Numbered from the stretch's first letter, positions 1 to 8,942 are shown. The stretch: DNA of 64,000 bases from an uncultured Acetatifactor sp. (GCA_910586215.1 CAJUGH010000024.1:1-64000); one strand, 5' to 3'. The notes: generated from the letters alone by a model not told the origin. Translations and numbers: made by a program.

Positions 1-1541
1 TCGAACTCAATGGTCCCAGGCGGCTTACTGGTCAAATCATACAGCACACGGTTGACCCCTTTTACCTCATTGATAATCCTGCTCATCACCTTGCTGAGTA
101 CAGCATAAGGTACCTCTGCTGCCTCTGCCGTCATGAAGTCAATGGTATTCACGGCCCTAAGTGCCACTGCATAATCATATGTCCTCTCATCCCCCATGAC
201 ACCCACGCTCTGCATGTTGGTAAGGGCGGCAAAGTACTGACCGATCTTCCCGGACAGCCCTGCCTTCTCAATTTCTTCCCGGTAGATGGCATCGGCTTCC
301 TGGACGATCTTCACCTTCTCGGCAGTCACTTCCCCGATGATACGGACACCCAGGCCAGGGCCGGGGAATGGCTGGCGGTATACCAGGTGTTCGGGGATCC
401 CCAGTTCCAGTCCTGCCTTGCGAACTTCATCCTTGAAGAGGCTGCGCAGGGGTTCTATGATCTCCTTAAAATCCACACAGGCCGGCAGGCCGCCTACATT
501 GTGGTGGGATTTGATCACGGCAGATTCCCCGCCCAGGCCGCTTTCCACCACATCGGGATAGATGGTACCCTGCACCAGGAAGTCCACGGTGCCAATCTTT
601 CTCGCCTCCTCTTCGAAGACCCGGATGAATTCCTCGCCTATAATCTTGCGTTTCTGCTCTGGTTCAAAGACACCGGCCAGCTTTCCGTAGAAGCGTTCCT
701 GGGCATTTACACGGATGAAATTCAGTTTATAACTGCCGGAAGGACCGAAGACCGCTTCTACCTGGTCTCCCTCATCCTTGCGGAGCAGGCCATGATCCAC
801 GAAGACGCAGGTCAATTGTTCTCCCACGGCTTTGGAGAGCAGGACTGCTGCCACGGAAGAATCCACACCGCCAGAGAGGGCACAGAGTACCCTACCCGAT
901 CCTACCTTTTCCCGGATGGCCCGGATATTCTCTTCCACAAAGGAGTCCATCCTCCAGTCTCCCCTGCATCCGCAGATACCACGCACAAAGTTAGCAAGCA
1001 TCCGGGAGCCTTCCACTGTGTGGAGCACCTCCGGGTGGAACTGAATGGCGTACAAGCCTTTCTGCTGGCATTCTGCTGCTGCCACAGGGCAGTTGGCAGT
1101 GGTAGCCACGGCCCGGAACCCCGGTGCCATCTGGGCAATGTAGTCGAAATGACTCATCCAGCAGATCGTGTGGGGGGAAACGTCTGCAAACAGGGGGGAA
1201 GTGGTATCCACGTCCACTTCTGTCTTACCGTATTCCCGCAGGGCCGCCCTGGCCACCCTGCCTCCCAGGACAAGGTTCATGAGCTGGGCACCATAGCACA
1301 GACCTAGTACCGGGATACCCAGTGCAAACAGTTCCGGGGGACAGGTAGCGGCCCCCTCCTCATAGCAACTGCTGGGGCCTCCTGTCAGAATGATGCCTTT
1401 GGGTTTCATAGCCTTGATCTTCTCCAGGTCTGTCTTATAGGAGTAGATCTCGCAGTACACATTGCATTCCCTGACCCTTCTCGCCACCAGTTGGTTATAC
1501 TGGCCACCGAAATCAATGACAATTACCAGTTCCTTTTTCAT
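1..1541 (-). CDS. guaA: GMP synthase (glutamine-hydrolysing), 3' end cut by window edge
   Basis: Converts XMP to GMP using ATP and glutamine, the last step of de novo guanine nucleotide synthesis in the cytoplasm. The protein begins MKKELVIVIDFGGQYNQLVA. It has the class I glutamine amidotransferase elements GLCYGAQLM (nucleophile Cys) and QFHPEV (His), then the ATP-pyrophosphatase loop LCALSGGVDSSVAA. The readable C-terminus, TSKPPGTIEF, is the usual GuaA ending, so only one or two codons lie outside the window. About 513 codons are visible, the normal length. The start ATG at 1541 follows GGGGGTG, which is part of a repeat hairpin (see 1546-1640). No purine riboswitch was recognised upstream. 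Confidence 0.97.
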   Translation of the reverse strand, partial: MKKELVIVIDFGGQYNQLVARRVRECNVYCEIYSYKTDLEKIKAMKPKGIILTGGPSSCYEEGAATCPPELFALGIPVLGLCYGAQLMNLVLGGRVARAALREYGKTEVDVDTTSPLFADVSPHTICWMSHFDYIAQMAPGFRAVATTANCPVAAAECQQKGLYAIQFHPEVLHTVEGSRMLANFVRGICGCRGDWRMDSFVEENIRAIREKVGSGRVLCALSGGVDSSVAAVLLSKAVGEQLTCVFVDHGLLRKDEGDQVEAVFGPSGSYKLNFIRVNAQERFYGKLAGVFEPEQKRKIIGEEFIRVFEEEARKIGTVDFLVQGTIYPDVVESGLGGESAVIKSHHNVGGLPACVDFKEIIEPLRSLFKDEVRKAGLELGIPEHLVYRQPFPGPGLGVRIIGEVTAEKVKIVQEADAIYREEIEKAGLSGKIGQYFAALTNMQSVGVMGDERTYDYAVALRAVNTIDFMTAEAAEVPYAVLSKVMSRIINEVKGVNRVLYDLTSKPPGTIEF

Positions 1542-1545
1542 TTTT

Positions 1546-1775
1546 ACACCCCCGTGCCCGCTTCAGCGGGCATACCAATCAATATTTGAAAATTTATTTT
1601 CAAACTTATACCCCCTTGCGTGCTTTGGCACGCATACCAGTCAAAACCCCCGCAGCAAGCCACGGGTTTTTGACCCTCGCGACATTCGCCAAATGTCTGC
1701 TTCGCAGCCGCTTGGCTCATTGCCCATGGAAATCAAAATCTGGAAGTTTACTTCCAAACTTTCTCCCATTTTCCC
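1546..1775 (-). repeat. Stack of hairpins forming the guaA leader (family C repeats)
   Basis: The 237 bases between the TIR gene stop and guaA hold a run of inverted repeats with almost no spacer. They are GCCCGC/GCGGGC (1556-1571), a TTTGAAAAT/ATTTTCAAA arm pair (1585-1604), GCGTGC/GCACGC (1618-1633), a GTCAAAA...TTTTTGAC hairpin (1640-1673), a GCCAA...TTGGC hairpin (1688-1715) and GGAAGT/ACTTCC (1742-1755). On the minus strand the last hairpin is followed by GGGGGTGTAAAA-ATG, so it carries the guaA Shine-Dalgarno sequence. GGGGGTATAAG also follows the GCGTGC hairpin. The same layout recurs at 39458-39522 and 21161-21187. Whether it is a regulatory leader or repeat debris is unknown. Confidence 0.75.
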
Positions 1776-1778
1776 GCC

Positions 1779-2975
1779 TCAATCTTCCAGATAAGAACTT
1801 GATGTCTTAATGCTGCGTCCTTTGGCTCCTGCAGTCATTCCTGCATCTGCTACTCTTCTGCCCGGTGTGCCGCCCCTGCTGTCAGGCAGTTTCACATCCT
1901 CCGACCAAAATATGTCCCTATCCTCCTGACAGTACCGAAGCAGGGCCGCTATTTTCTTCATTTTATCAGCAATCCCATAAGCTGTTCCTATACATACGGA
2001 AGTCCCGTTTTCAAATTCAAAAAACTCACAGATCCGGAAATAGCTTGGCATTTTTTCTGTCCTGTTTGCCTGTTCCTTGTAGTTCGTCCGTGATGCACAG
2101 TTCATAAATGGCTGGTTCGGCAACTGGTCTACCTTGTCCTGGTGTCTTTTCAAGACCTGTGCAAACACCCTAAGCATCATGGATGACTGGTTTTCTGTGT
2201 ATTCCTTCCCATAGATCCAATAATGGATATCACCTTTGCCCTCTTTCCTTTTCCCTCCCTGGACTGCTTCTCCTTCCTGTACCATGGCGCCACATGTATC
2301 AAGATCCTGCCCTTTCTTCTCCCCAGCTACCGGGCTTACTTCTTTCCAGGATCTTTCCCCTCCTGATGCCTGTCCACTGTCTTCCGGGGTTTTCGCCTCC
2401 TCTGGAAATGTCCCCAGGATAGAAGCGTAATATCTTCCGTCATCCCCCACACTTCCCCTGGCATGAATCCGAACGCGTTCATTGTTCCCATTAAAAAAAT
2501 GATCTACAAAATCGCACAAGGTGTTGATCTTATCCAGGCATTTGTCCTGGTCTATCTCACTATTGTACAGGGCCTGCGCCGTCTGCTCCTTATATTGCAG
2601 GATATCATGAAACCGTTCCACCTCAACAGCTATAAACTTCAAATCCTTGAAGCCATGGAGTTTTCTTGTCACCTCGTCCCTGGTAGTCATCAGTTCATCA
2701 TAACATGGTCTGCTGATGAGGGAATTTTTACTGACATAGAAGACCAGGAGCCTGCAACGCCAGTTCTGTATGGCCTTCAAGGCATCCTGTTTCCAGGAAG
2801 CTTTCGTCTTGTCCAGGTTTTTCTCATCCAGCCACACATTATAACCCTGCCTCTGGAACTCCAGCACATCCCTGTAGACCACATCCCTGTCCGCACTGCT
2901 GTAACTGACAAAAATATAATTCTTCCCCTCACCGCAGGGCTTGATCTGTCTCAACAGTTCGTTCGTATCTTCCAT
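1779..2975 (-). CDS. TIR-domain protein, putative NAD-targeting effector
   Basis: The N-terminal third is a TIR domain: strand 1 YIFVSYSSADRD (about residues 20-31), then GYNVWLDEKNL, LLVFYVSKNSL and RPCYDELM. Its Glu (about 94) lies where bacterial NADase TIRs and SARM1 have the catalytic Glu. A Gly/Glu/Lys-rich linker follows. A second conserved-looking domain of unknown function (about residues 250-370) contains QSSMMLRVFAQVLKRH and GTSVCIGTAYGI. I start at this ATG because AAGGAGAGG sits 8 bases upstream; an in-frame ATG 78 bases further out has no such site. It follows the HD-domain gene on the same strand with a family A repeat between them. There is no signal peptide, so it should be cytoplasmic. 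A role in abortive infection is inference. Confidence 0.8.
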   Translation of the reverse strand: MEDTNELLRQIKPCGEGKNYIFVSYSSADRDVVYRDVLEFQRQGYNVWLDEKNLDKTKASWKQDALKAIQNWRCRLLVFYVSKNSLISRPCYDELMTTRDEVTRKLHGFKDLKFIAVEVERFHDILQYKEQTAQALYNSEIDQDKCLDKINTLCDFVDHFFNGNNERVRIHARGSVGDDGRYYASILGTFPEEAKTPEDSGQASGGERSWKEVSPVAGEKKGQDLDTCGAMVQEGEAVQGGKRKEGKGDIHYWIYGKEYTENQSSMMLRVFAQVLKRHQDKVDQLPNQPFMNCASRTNYKEQANRTEKMPSYFRICEFFEFENGTSVCIGTAYGIADKMKKIAALLRYCQEDRDIFWSEDVKLPDSRGGTPGRRVADAGMTAGAKGRSIKTSSSYLED

Positions 2976-3063
2976 CCAACGTTCCTCTCCTTCTGATTCT
3001 ATGCGTATATCGTTACTGTTTTTGCGAGTTGTTTTCATGTGCCTTTTCAACATACAGACTTAA

Positions 3064-3168
3064 GGCTCACGCACCAAAATAAGCTGTCCCTGCCCATTTC
3101 ATGACAGCAGAATGCTTGCATTCTGCTGTATGTGCGCATCCATTGCTGTAAAAGAAGTGAACAGTAAC
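3064..3168 (-). repeat. Family A dispersed repeat, copy A1
   Basis: Read on the minus strand this copy starts GTTACTGTTCACTT, continues with GATGCGCACATACAGCAG and the hairpin CAGCAGAATGC/GCATTCTGCTG, and ends in GGGCAGGGACAGC and TTTTGGTGCGTGAG. It aligns over its whole length with copy A2 (5458-5645), which lies in the opposite orientation. It separates the HD and TIR genes. Confidence 0.8.
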
Positions 3169-3218
3169 GGTATATTTACTTATGGGCCCTCGCGGGATGA
3201 GCCGGACATACAAGGAAC

Positions 3219-5270
3219 TCATATCTGCTTCTGGTAAATCCGCAGCCCGTCATATTTTTCAATCAGCTTCAGCATACTGTTCATGGGTTCTATGTCTTTG
3301 TCCTTCTCCTCGTCTGGCAGTTCCTCATAATGGACCTTGGCGGTCTGGGCATTTACAGGCACCCCTTCCTGCATCATCAGTTCATGGGTCCTGGTCTGTT
3401 CCCGGATTGCCTTTGGCTGTTTTTCCCCATAGCTCCACCCCATGGACTGCTTCTCCGCAAGCCATCTCAGATGTTCCCTGGGACCTATGATTTCCAGGTC
3501 CTGCGGGGTAAAGGCTGTGACCAGGCCATAGGCCACCGGCCTGTCCGTATAGAAGCATCCTATGGCATCCAGGTGGCCTGCAAATTTTTTCGCCTGGTTG
3601 ATGTTGGACAGTTTATATTCCAGGGACAGCTTCTGGAAATCCGCTTCCAGCCTGGCGTCTTCCACCTGTTCCTCTGCCCCCATATAGGTGTATCTGCCAT
3701 TTAAGGCAACCGCAAAATGATACAGGTGCAGGAAATTACTGTTGGAGAGGTACTTCTTCCGCAGGCGGTTATTTGGTCCAAAAGCCGTCCCTACGGTAAG
3801 CTGCAGGGTACCAGGCTCATTGATATGCACAATTTTCTCAATATCAGCCAGAAAGACAGGGTGTCCGGCATCCGGTGTCACCAGCTTCCGGTAAGTTCCC
3901 TTGGTGTCAGTCCGCCCTGCCTTGGCCTTCAGTCCCTGGTCAAAGACATAGGTGGCACTGACTCCCTTCTCATGGAACTCCAGTTCACAGTCCATGGCAT
4001 GTACTTCGTTCCGGGAATTCTGCCCATAGGAAGCCCTATCCCAGCACTGGAGTTCGTCACAGAGCATCAGCAGGAATGCCAGGGGATGGGTACTTACATC
4101 AAACTGCCGGCCCTGGTTGTAGGACGATTTGTAGTTCGTGATAGAGAATTTGTACAGGCTGTTGTGGAGGAGGATGGCCGTCAGCACATCCATGTATTCC
4201 ATGGCACATTCTGTCATCTGCTCCGGCCCCAGGACTTCCAGCAGTTCCTTGAACAGGAGCACCGCGCTGAAATAGGCGTGGTCCATGAAGTTTCCGAATT
4301 TCTCCGGGTTGGAGGGCCTGCAGGAGAGTACTTCCCTGGTAAGGTATTCCCTGTATCCGGCATCCGGGTGGGACTGCTGGTAATTGCGGTAGTCTTCGTA
4401 GTCCCCATACTTTTTCTCCAGACGATATGCCATGTTATGGGCCAGAATTTCATCCAGGCTCTTAGGCTGGAATTTGTCCCCGCCCAGGAGCAGGCTCTGC
4501 CAGAATCCACTATCCGGGCTATCCCCTGTGATATCCACATACTCATCTACATTGCGGTATACCATATAGGGCTTGTTCCCGCCACTGTTACCAAAGTAAG
4601 ATTTCACCTGCTCCGCAGGCAGTTCAAAGGGGTAGCCGATGTCATGGAACAATGCCGCCATCCCCCAATATTTGAGGAAATGGCAGGCCGCCCTGTTCTC
4701 CCTTCCTTCCTGGGAAAACCCGTAAAATGCCCCGTACTGTCTGCGGAAATCGGGATTGCTGTGATAGATGGCCAGGCCGATCAGGAATACATAGACCGAA
4801 TGGGAGTAATGGTCCCTGTGTTTCATGAGCAGGCTGCCCGCATTGGACTCAAATTCTGCCAGCATCTCTATCATCTTCCGGGATTCCCCGTAATTTCCCA
4901 CGAACATTTCCAGATAACAGAAATAGACATCAAAGGCATCTTCCGCAATGCCGGTCTCCAGGAACCTGTGTACTGCATTTTCCAGGCACAGGCGGTCTAT
5001 GTCCTTCTCCATGTTATAGGGAATCTGGCCCTGTCTTGTGCTGGTTCCGTCCAGGTCATCCAGACTGCCCCGGCTGCCGCCCGGGTCAAATCCCAGATCC
5101 TCACAGGACTCCCGCAGGAAAGCCACTGCCTCCCGCTCCAGGCTACAGACCGGCCTGCTCTTCCCTCCCTGTAGCCTGCGGTACCCGGCCGGGGCAGGTA
5201 CCCTGGGGCCATCCGCTTGATATCGGCTTACATTTTTCTTCCTCATTTCTTCCAGTGCCCTGTATCCCAT
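3219..5270 (-). CDS. HD-domain protein of unknown substrate, partner of the TIR gene
   Basis: A 683-residue soluble protein. In the longer 697-residue numbering, metal-binding candidates are His165/168/171 (HRDHYSHSVYVFLIG), the His-Asp pair 223-224 (LFHDIGYPFE), His345 (FMDHAYFSAVLL), His383 (LLHNSLYKF) and Asp419 (LCDELQCWDR). This order of His, HD, His, His and Asp fits an HD-superfamily phosphohydrolase. The N-terminal 150 residues and the last 250 match nothing I recognise. The start at 5270 is chosen because TGGAGGAAAGAGGG precedes it; ATG 5312 has only an A-rich leader. It has its own promoter (5396-5424) and is followed after 243 bases by the TIR gene. HD enzymes act on nucleotides or cyclic nucleotides, but the substrate here cannot be told. 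Confidence 0.75.
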   Translation of the reverse strand: MGYRALEEMRKKNVSRYQADGPRVPAPAGYRRLQGGKSRPVCSLEREAVAFLRESCEDLGFDPGGSRGSLDDLDGTSTRQGQIPYNMEKDIDRLCLENAVHRFLETGIAEDAFDVYFCYLEMFVGNYGESRKMIEMLAEFESNAGSLLMKHRDHYSHSVYVFLIGLAIYHSNPDFRRQYGAFYGFSQEGRENRAACHFLKYWGMAALFHDIGYPFELPAEQVKSYFGNSGGNKPYMVYRNVDEYVDITGDSPDSGFWQSLLLGGDKFQPKSLDEILAHNMAYRLEKKYGDYEDYRNYQQSHPDAGYREYLTREVLSCRPSNPEKFGNFMDHAYFSAVLLFKELLEVLGPEQMTECAMEYMDVLTAILLHNSLYKFSITNYKSSYNQGRQFDVSTHPLAFLLMLCDELQCWDRASYGQNSRNEVHAMDCELEFHEKGVSATYVFDQGLKAKAGRTDTKGTYRKLVTPDAGHPVFLADIEKIVHINEPGTLQLTVGTAFGPNNRLRKKYLSNSNFLHLYHFAVALNGRYTYMGAEEQVEDARLEADFQKLSLEYKLSNINQAKKFAGHLDAIGCFYTDRPVAYGLVTAFTPQDLEIIGPREHLRWLAEKQSMGWSYGEKQPKAIREQTRTHELMMQEGVPVNAQTAKVHYEELPDEEKDKDIEPMNSMLKLIEKYDGLRIYQKQI

Positions 5271-5395
5271 TCCCTCTTTCCTCCATTCTGCCCGGTGTAC
5301 GGTATTTTTCATTTATCTTTTTCTGTAGTTGAAAATATACAAGTCCATGATTAGGGCAGACACAATTCCCCAAAAAATTTTATACTTCGTCCCAT

Positions 5396-5424
5396 ATTGT
5401 AACACAGTTAGGGATAAATGTAAA
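5396..5424 (-). promoter_or_regulatory. Promoter of the HD-TIR unit
   Basis: On the minus strand TTTACA (5419-5424) and TACAAT (5396-5401) are separated by 17 bases, each with five of six consensus matches. Transcription would start near 5389 and lead into the HD-domain gene. Confidence 0.6.
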
Positions 5425-5431
5425 ATGGCAT

Positions 5432-5460
5432 AAAAAAATAACACCGGCTGCCAGGTGGTT
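5432..5460 (-). terminator. Rho-independent terminator
   Basis: On the minus strand AACCACCTGG-CAG-CCGGTGTT forms a stem with two single-base bulges and is followed by ATTTTTTT. It lies beyond the deacetylase gene and its repeat, and just before the promoter of the HD gene, so it isolates the HD-TIR unit from upstream transcription. Confidence 0.6.
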
Positions 5461-5645
5461 ACTGGTCACTTTTCACGGCCCCGCCGTTCAAAGTAACATG
5501 ATGCACACATACAGTAGAATGCAGGCATTCTACTGTCATGAATTGGGCAGGGACAGCCCATTTTGGCGCACAGCAATCAAGGTTGCCTAGGTTTGTCACG
5601 CTGGAAGCGCGTGAAAACACCTCGCGGTGACACGAATGAACAGGG
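5458..5645 (+). repeat. Family A dispersed repeat, copy A2 (near full length)
   Basis: Modules in order: GTTACTGGTCAC end, GATGCACACATACAG with hairpin AGTAGAATGC/GCATTCTACT, GGGCAGGGACAGC with TTTTGGCGCACAG, then AGGTTTGTCACGC...GCGTGAAAACACCTCGCGG and a GAATGAACAGG end. It fills most of the gap between the deacetylase stop and the HD promoter. Related copies are A1, 8943-9075, 25979-26054, 29296-29355, 47064-47200 and 53868-53970. Confidence 0.8.
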
Positions 5646-5686
5646 CCAAAAGGGCATTGGCAAGGAGAATGCATTCGGGGACCAGA

Positions 5687-6847
5687 CTAGGAAGTCCCCC
5701 CTGCATCCCCTGGCCGGTTCCTCTCATCCTGTAGGATCCTGCCACCTCCGGCATCCTGTGTACCGGCCCCCTGGGTCTTGGCACTTCCGGTTCCCGTCCC
5801 AGAGCCCGTGCTTCCCGCCCCTTCCACAAAATCCGACAAAGGCCGGAAGGTATACCCCATCTCCTCCCACTTGGACAGCAGTTCATCCAGGATCTCCCCG
5901 TTTGTCTGGGAAGTGCTGTGGAGCAGCACAATGGCACCGGGATGGACACGACCGCAAAGCTTCTCAAAGGCCTCCTCATGGCTGGGCTGGGCATCCTTGT
6001 TCCAGTCCACATAGGCCAGGCTCCAGAAAAAGGTGGCATACCCCATGTCCTTGGCCATCTGCAGGTTGGCAGTGCTGTATTTCCCCTGGGGCGGCCTGTA
6101 GTACATGGACAGTTCAGCGCCCGTGACTTCCCGGAATTTGTCCCGCACGGTATCCATCTCCTGCTGGAAGGAGGCCTGGTCTGAGATCTTGGACATGTCG
6201 GGATGGTGGTATGTATGGTTGCCCACGGTGTGTCCTTCCTCCACCATGCGCTTTGCTATATCCGGGGCAGATTCCAGGAAATGGCCCACCACGAAAAAGG
6301 TGGCCGGGGCATTGTGCTTCTTCAGGGCATCCAGGATGGGAGCCGTGTTGCCGTTCTCATAGCCGCAGTCGAAGGTCAGGTACAGCACTTTGTCCTCCCC
6401 TTCTGCCATATAATAGGCATTGTACTGTTTCATTTCTGCCACTGTGGCATTGCCCGTGGGTTTCTCCCCGGACTTGCCAAAGCCCAGTCCCCAGTTCCCG
6501 GACTCTGCCAGGAGTGTGGTCTGTGCAGCCTCCTGGGCTGTTCCCAGATCCGCACCCTGGGTTCCTGTACTCTGGGCTGCCCCCAGATCCCCATCCTGGG
6601 TTCCTGTACTCCGCGCTGTCCCCAGATCCCCACTCCGGGAGTCTCCATCTGGCACTGCCTCCTGGTTCACCCCCTGTCCCACTGTCTCCCGGATTTCCAT
6701 CAGTGTCCGGGCCGCTGCCCGTCCCAGCACAAACATGGCACACAAAAACAGCACTGTCACTGCCACCTGCCTGGGACTGACTTCCTTTCCCGCCGTAAGT
6801 CTTCCCATAGTCTTCCTGGCAATCTCTTTCACATAAATGGTCTTCAT
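5687..6847 (-). CDS. PdaA-like polysaccharide deacetylase
   Basis: NodB-family metal-dependent deacetylase. One N-terminal transmembrane segment (about residues 24-44, AVTVLFLCAMFVLG) anchors it outside. A low-complexity linker contains a 13-residue tandem repeat (DLGTARSTGTQDG and variants, about residues 73-105). The catalytic domain then has YLTFDCGYENG, HTVGNHTYHHPD, YYRPPQGKYS and HPGAIVLLHSTS. TFDCGYENG and the SLAYVDW strand match the B. subtilis PdaA subgroup, which acts on peptidoglycan muramic acid, rather than chitin deacetylases. The C-terminal tail is Gly/Thr/Ser-rich. I start at ATG 6847 (MKTIYVKEIARK, behind AAGGAATG). An upstream in-frame ATG at 6922 has no ribosome site. Confidence 0.85.
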   Translation of the reverse strand: MKTIYVKEIARKTMGRLTAGKEVSPRQVAVTVLFLCAMFVLGRAAARTLMEIRETVGQGVNQEAVPDGDSRSGDLGTARSTGTQDGDLGAAQSTGTQGADLGTAQEAAQTTLLAESGNWGLGFGKSGEKPTGNATVAEMKQYNAYYMAEGEDKVLYLTFDCGYENGNTAPILDALKKHNAPATFFVVGHFLESAPDIAKRMVEEGHTVGNHTYHHPDMSKISDQASFQQEMDTVRDKFREVTGAELSMYYRPPQGKYSTANLQMAKDMGYATFFWSLAYVDWNKDAQPSHEEAFEKLCGRVHPGAIVLLHSTSQTNGEILDELLSKWEEMGYTFRPLSDFVEGAGSTGSGTGTGSAKTQGAGTQDAGGGRILQDERNRPGDAGGTS

Positions 6848-6942
6848 GGCACATTCCTTTTTGGGTTCCTCCCTAAAATATATGTGCCTAAAATACTTGT
6901 CATACCTTGTGGGGCAGTCCATTCCTCACTTTAAGACAGTTT

Positions 6943-8916
6943 CTATTCCCCCTTGTAATACTGGGCCTGGGCATCCCACAGCTTCTGGTACAGTCCCGGA
7001 ACAGCCGCCAGTTCTTCATGGCTGCCCCGCTGCACCACCTGTCCGCCGTCAAACACCAGGATGTCCTGGCAGAACCGGCAGGAGGCCAGTCTGTGGGAGA
7101 TGTAAATGGCCGTCTTCTCCCCCACCATCCTGTCAAACCCGGCAAAGACTTCACACTCTGCCTCCGGATCCAGGGCTGCCGTGGGTTCATCCATGATCAC
7201 CAAGGGCGCATCCTTGTAGATGGCCCTGGCAAACAGCAGCTTCTGCATCTCCCCGCCGGAGAAGTCCACGGCACCTTCGTTCAGCTTCTTTACCAGGGGT
7301 GTCCGGCCCTTCTTCGGCAGATTTTCATATTTCTCCTGGAAGCCGGAAAAGGCCAGGATCTGATCCAGACGCTCCCTGTCAATGTGCGTTTTCACGCTCT
7401 CCCGGCCTTTCCGGTTCCCATTTCCCTTCTCCTGCCCTTGTGCCCTGGCATCTGCCCGGCCCTCTGCCGCTTCCTGCCTTGCCTTCTCTCCCTCCTGTTG
7501 CCCCTCTGCCGTCTCCTCCTGTCCCCAGGCCTCCCACACCCCCGTAAGATTCTCGTCCAGGGTGGCTGGCAGCAGGGTGGAATCCTGGAACAGCACGGCA
7601 ATCAGGCTATAATATTCCTCCCGGCCATACTCCCGGATAGGGATACCGTTTAACAGGATCTCCCCCTGGGTGGGCTGGTAGAATCCACAGATCAATTTCA
7701 CCAGGGTCGTCTTGCCTGCACCGTTTAATCCGATCAAGGCCAGTTTCTCCCCCGGCTTGATGGTGAGATTCACATGGGACAGGATCTCCCTGCCGCCGGG
7801 ATAGGAGAAGCACACGTCCTTCAGTGTCAATTCCACCGGGTGTTTTCCCATCTCCTCCATCCGCTCCTTTCCCAGCCGGGGTTCCGGTTTCCATTCCTCC
7901 CCGGTTCCCAGGAAATCCCGCACGTAGCCGATGGTGGTATTCACGGAATTAAAGTCCATGACGATCCGCAGGAGCATCTCAAAACAGATGGAAAAGCGGC
8001 TCACTGCACCGATGCAGAACACGAATCCCGCTGCCGTAATCCTGCCACTTGCCAATAGATACACCAGCAGCCCGAAGGCCAGCCCATCCCGCAGAAATTC
8101 CAGGAATGCACCGGACATATTCCGAAGCAGGTACCATTTGTGGATATTCCCATACAGTTTCCCCATGCTTTCCAGGGCCTGGTCATATTTTTTCAGAAAG
8201 AGGTCAAGCATCCTGTAAATGCGGATGTCCTTGCCCGCCGCACTGTCCATACTCTGCCCGGAGATATATTCTGCCCGCCTGGCGTGTCTGCTGATCTGGC
8301 CGAAATACTGTCTGTGTTTCTTCCTGGCTACCCCCAGCAGGTACAGATTGGCACTTAAGGACACCATCACCGCCAGTACCAGCAGGATATTCTGTATACC
8401 CAGCAGCACGCCGTACACTGCCACGGACAGCAGGTTCACCGCCAGTTCCGGAAAAAGTCCCATGGCATATGTGATCCCCCGGCCGTGGAGTCCCGCATTC
8501 CAGACGTTTTCTGACAGGTTCCGGAATTCTTTCTCGTCCAGTTTGTCATAGTCCACACGCATGATCTTGCCTACATATTTCTTCATGAAATATAAGGGAA
8601 AATAACTCTGCTGGGTATAGCCGTATTCCTGCATCACCCCTGCCAGGGTGCCCAGAAGCCACAAAGCCGCTGACAGCAGCCCCACTTGAAGCAGGATACT
8701 GCCCACGGGAAGCTTCTCCTCCAGCCCCTGGACCAGCACGGATGGCAGCAGGGTCTGCAGCAGGGTGAAGACCACCATGGGCAGTGCCACAAGTACCGTT
8801 GCATAGAAAAGCTTCCTGTCCCATTCCTTCATGCATTTCATATAGTAGATATAATTGCGCACAAGGCCCTGTTTCCCCTTGTTGCGGTCCCCCGCAATAT
8901 AGAATGTATCATTCAT
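6943..8916 (-). CDS. ABC exporter, fused membrane and ATPase domains
   Basis: A half-transporter that would dimerise in the membrane. The first 340 residues hold about six membrane helices. The ATPase domain has Walker A LIGLNGAGKTT, Q-loop VLFQDSTLLP, signature DFSGGEMQKLLFARA, Walker B LVIMDEPTAALD and the switch His in YISHRLAS. Oddly, about 55 residues rich in Glu, Gln, Gly, Ala and Arg are inserted between the Q-loop and the signature. The start ATG 8916 follows AGGAGAGG by 6 bases. A family A repeat ends 27 bases upstream. The substrate is unknown; peptide or lipid export is possible. The kinase-regulator pair upstream may control it, but the repeat separates them. Confidence 0.88.
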   Translation of the reverse strand: MNDTFYIAGDRNKGKQGLVRNYIYYMKCMKEWDRKLFYATVLVALPMVVFTLLQTLLPSVLVQGLEEKLPVGSILLQVGLLSAALWLLGTLAGVMQEYGYTQQSYFPLYFMKKYVGKIMRVDYDKLDEKEFRNLSENVWNAGLHGRGITYAMGLFPELAVNLLSVAVYGVLLGIQNILLVLAVMVSLSANLYLLGVARKKHRQYFGQISRHARRAEYISGQSMDSAAGKDIRIYRMLDLFLKKYDQALESMGKLYGNIHKWYLLRNMSGAFLEFLRDGLAFGLLVYLLASGRITAAGFVFCIGAVSRFSICFEMLLRIVMDFNSVNTTIGYVRDFLGTGEEWKPEPRLGKERMEEMGKHPVELTLKDVCFSYPGGREILSHVNLTIKPGEKLALIGLNGAGKTTLVKLICGFYQPTQGEILLNGIPIREYGREEYYSLIAVLFQDSTLLPATLDENLTGVWEAWGQEETAEGQQEGEKARQEAAEGRADARAQGQEKGNGNRKGRESVKTHIDRERLDQILAFSGFQEKYENLPKKGRTPLVKKLNEGAVDFSGGEMQKLLFARAIYKDAPLVIMDEPTAALDPEAECEVFAGFDRMVGEKTAIYISHRLASCRFCQDILVFDGGQVVQRGSHEELAAVPGLYQKLWDAQAQYYKGE

Positions 8917-8942
8917 GGCCGGCCTCTCCTCTCTTCCAGTCC

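Noticed and set aside
387..1307. Long plus-strand open frame opposite guaA
   Set aside because: It mirrors the codon structure of guaA, has no ribosome site and no recognisable domain.
1542..1778. Purine riboswitch before guaA
   Set aside because: I could not find the conserved purine aptamer core in the leader; only stacked simple hairpins are present.
2976..3053. N-terminal extension of the TIR protein
   Set aside because: A strong ribosome site precedes the internal ATG at 2975; the outer ATG has none.
3717..5174. A 485-codon plus-strand frame opposite the HD-domain gene
   Set aside because: The opposite strand shows HD motifs and a proper start; the plus frame has biased composition without domains.
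5458..5645. Possible CRISPR array among the repeats
   Set aside because: Repeats are dispersed, differ in length and occur singly; there is no regular spacer pattern and no cas gene.
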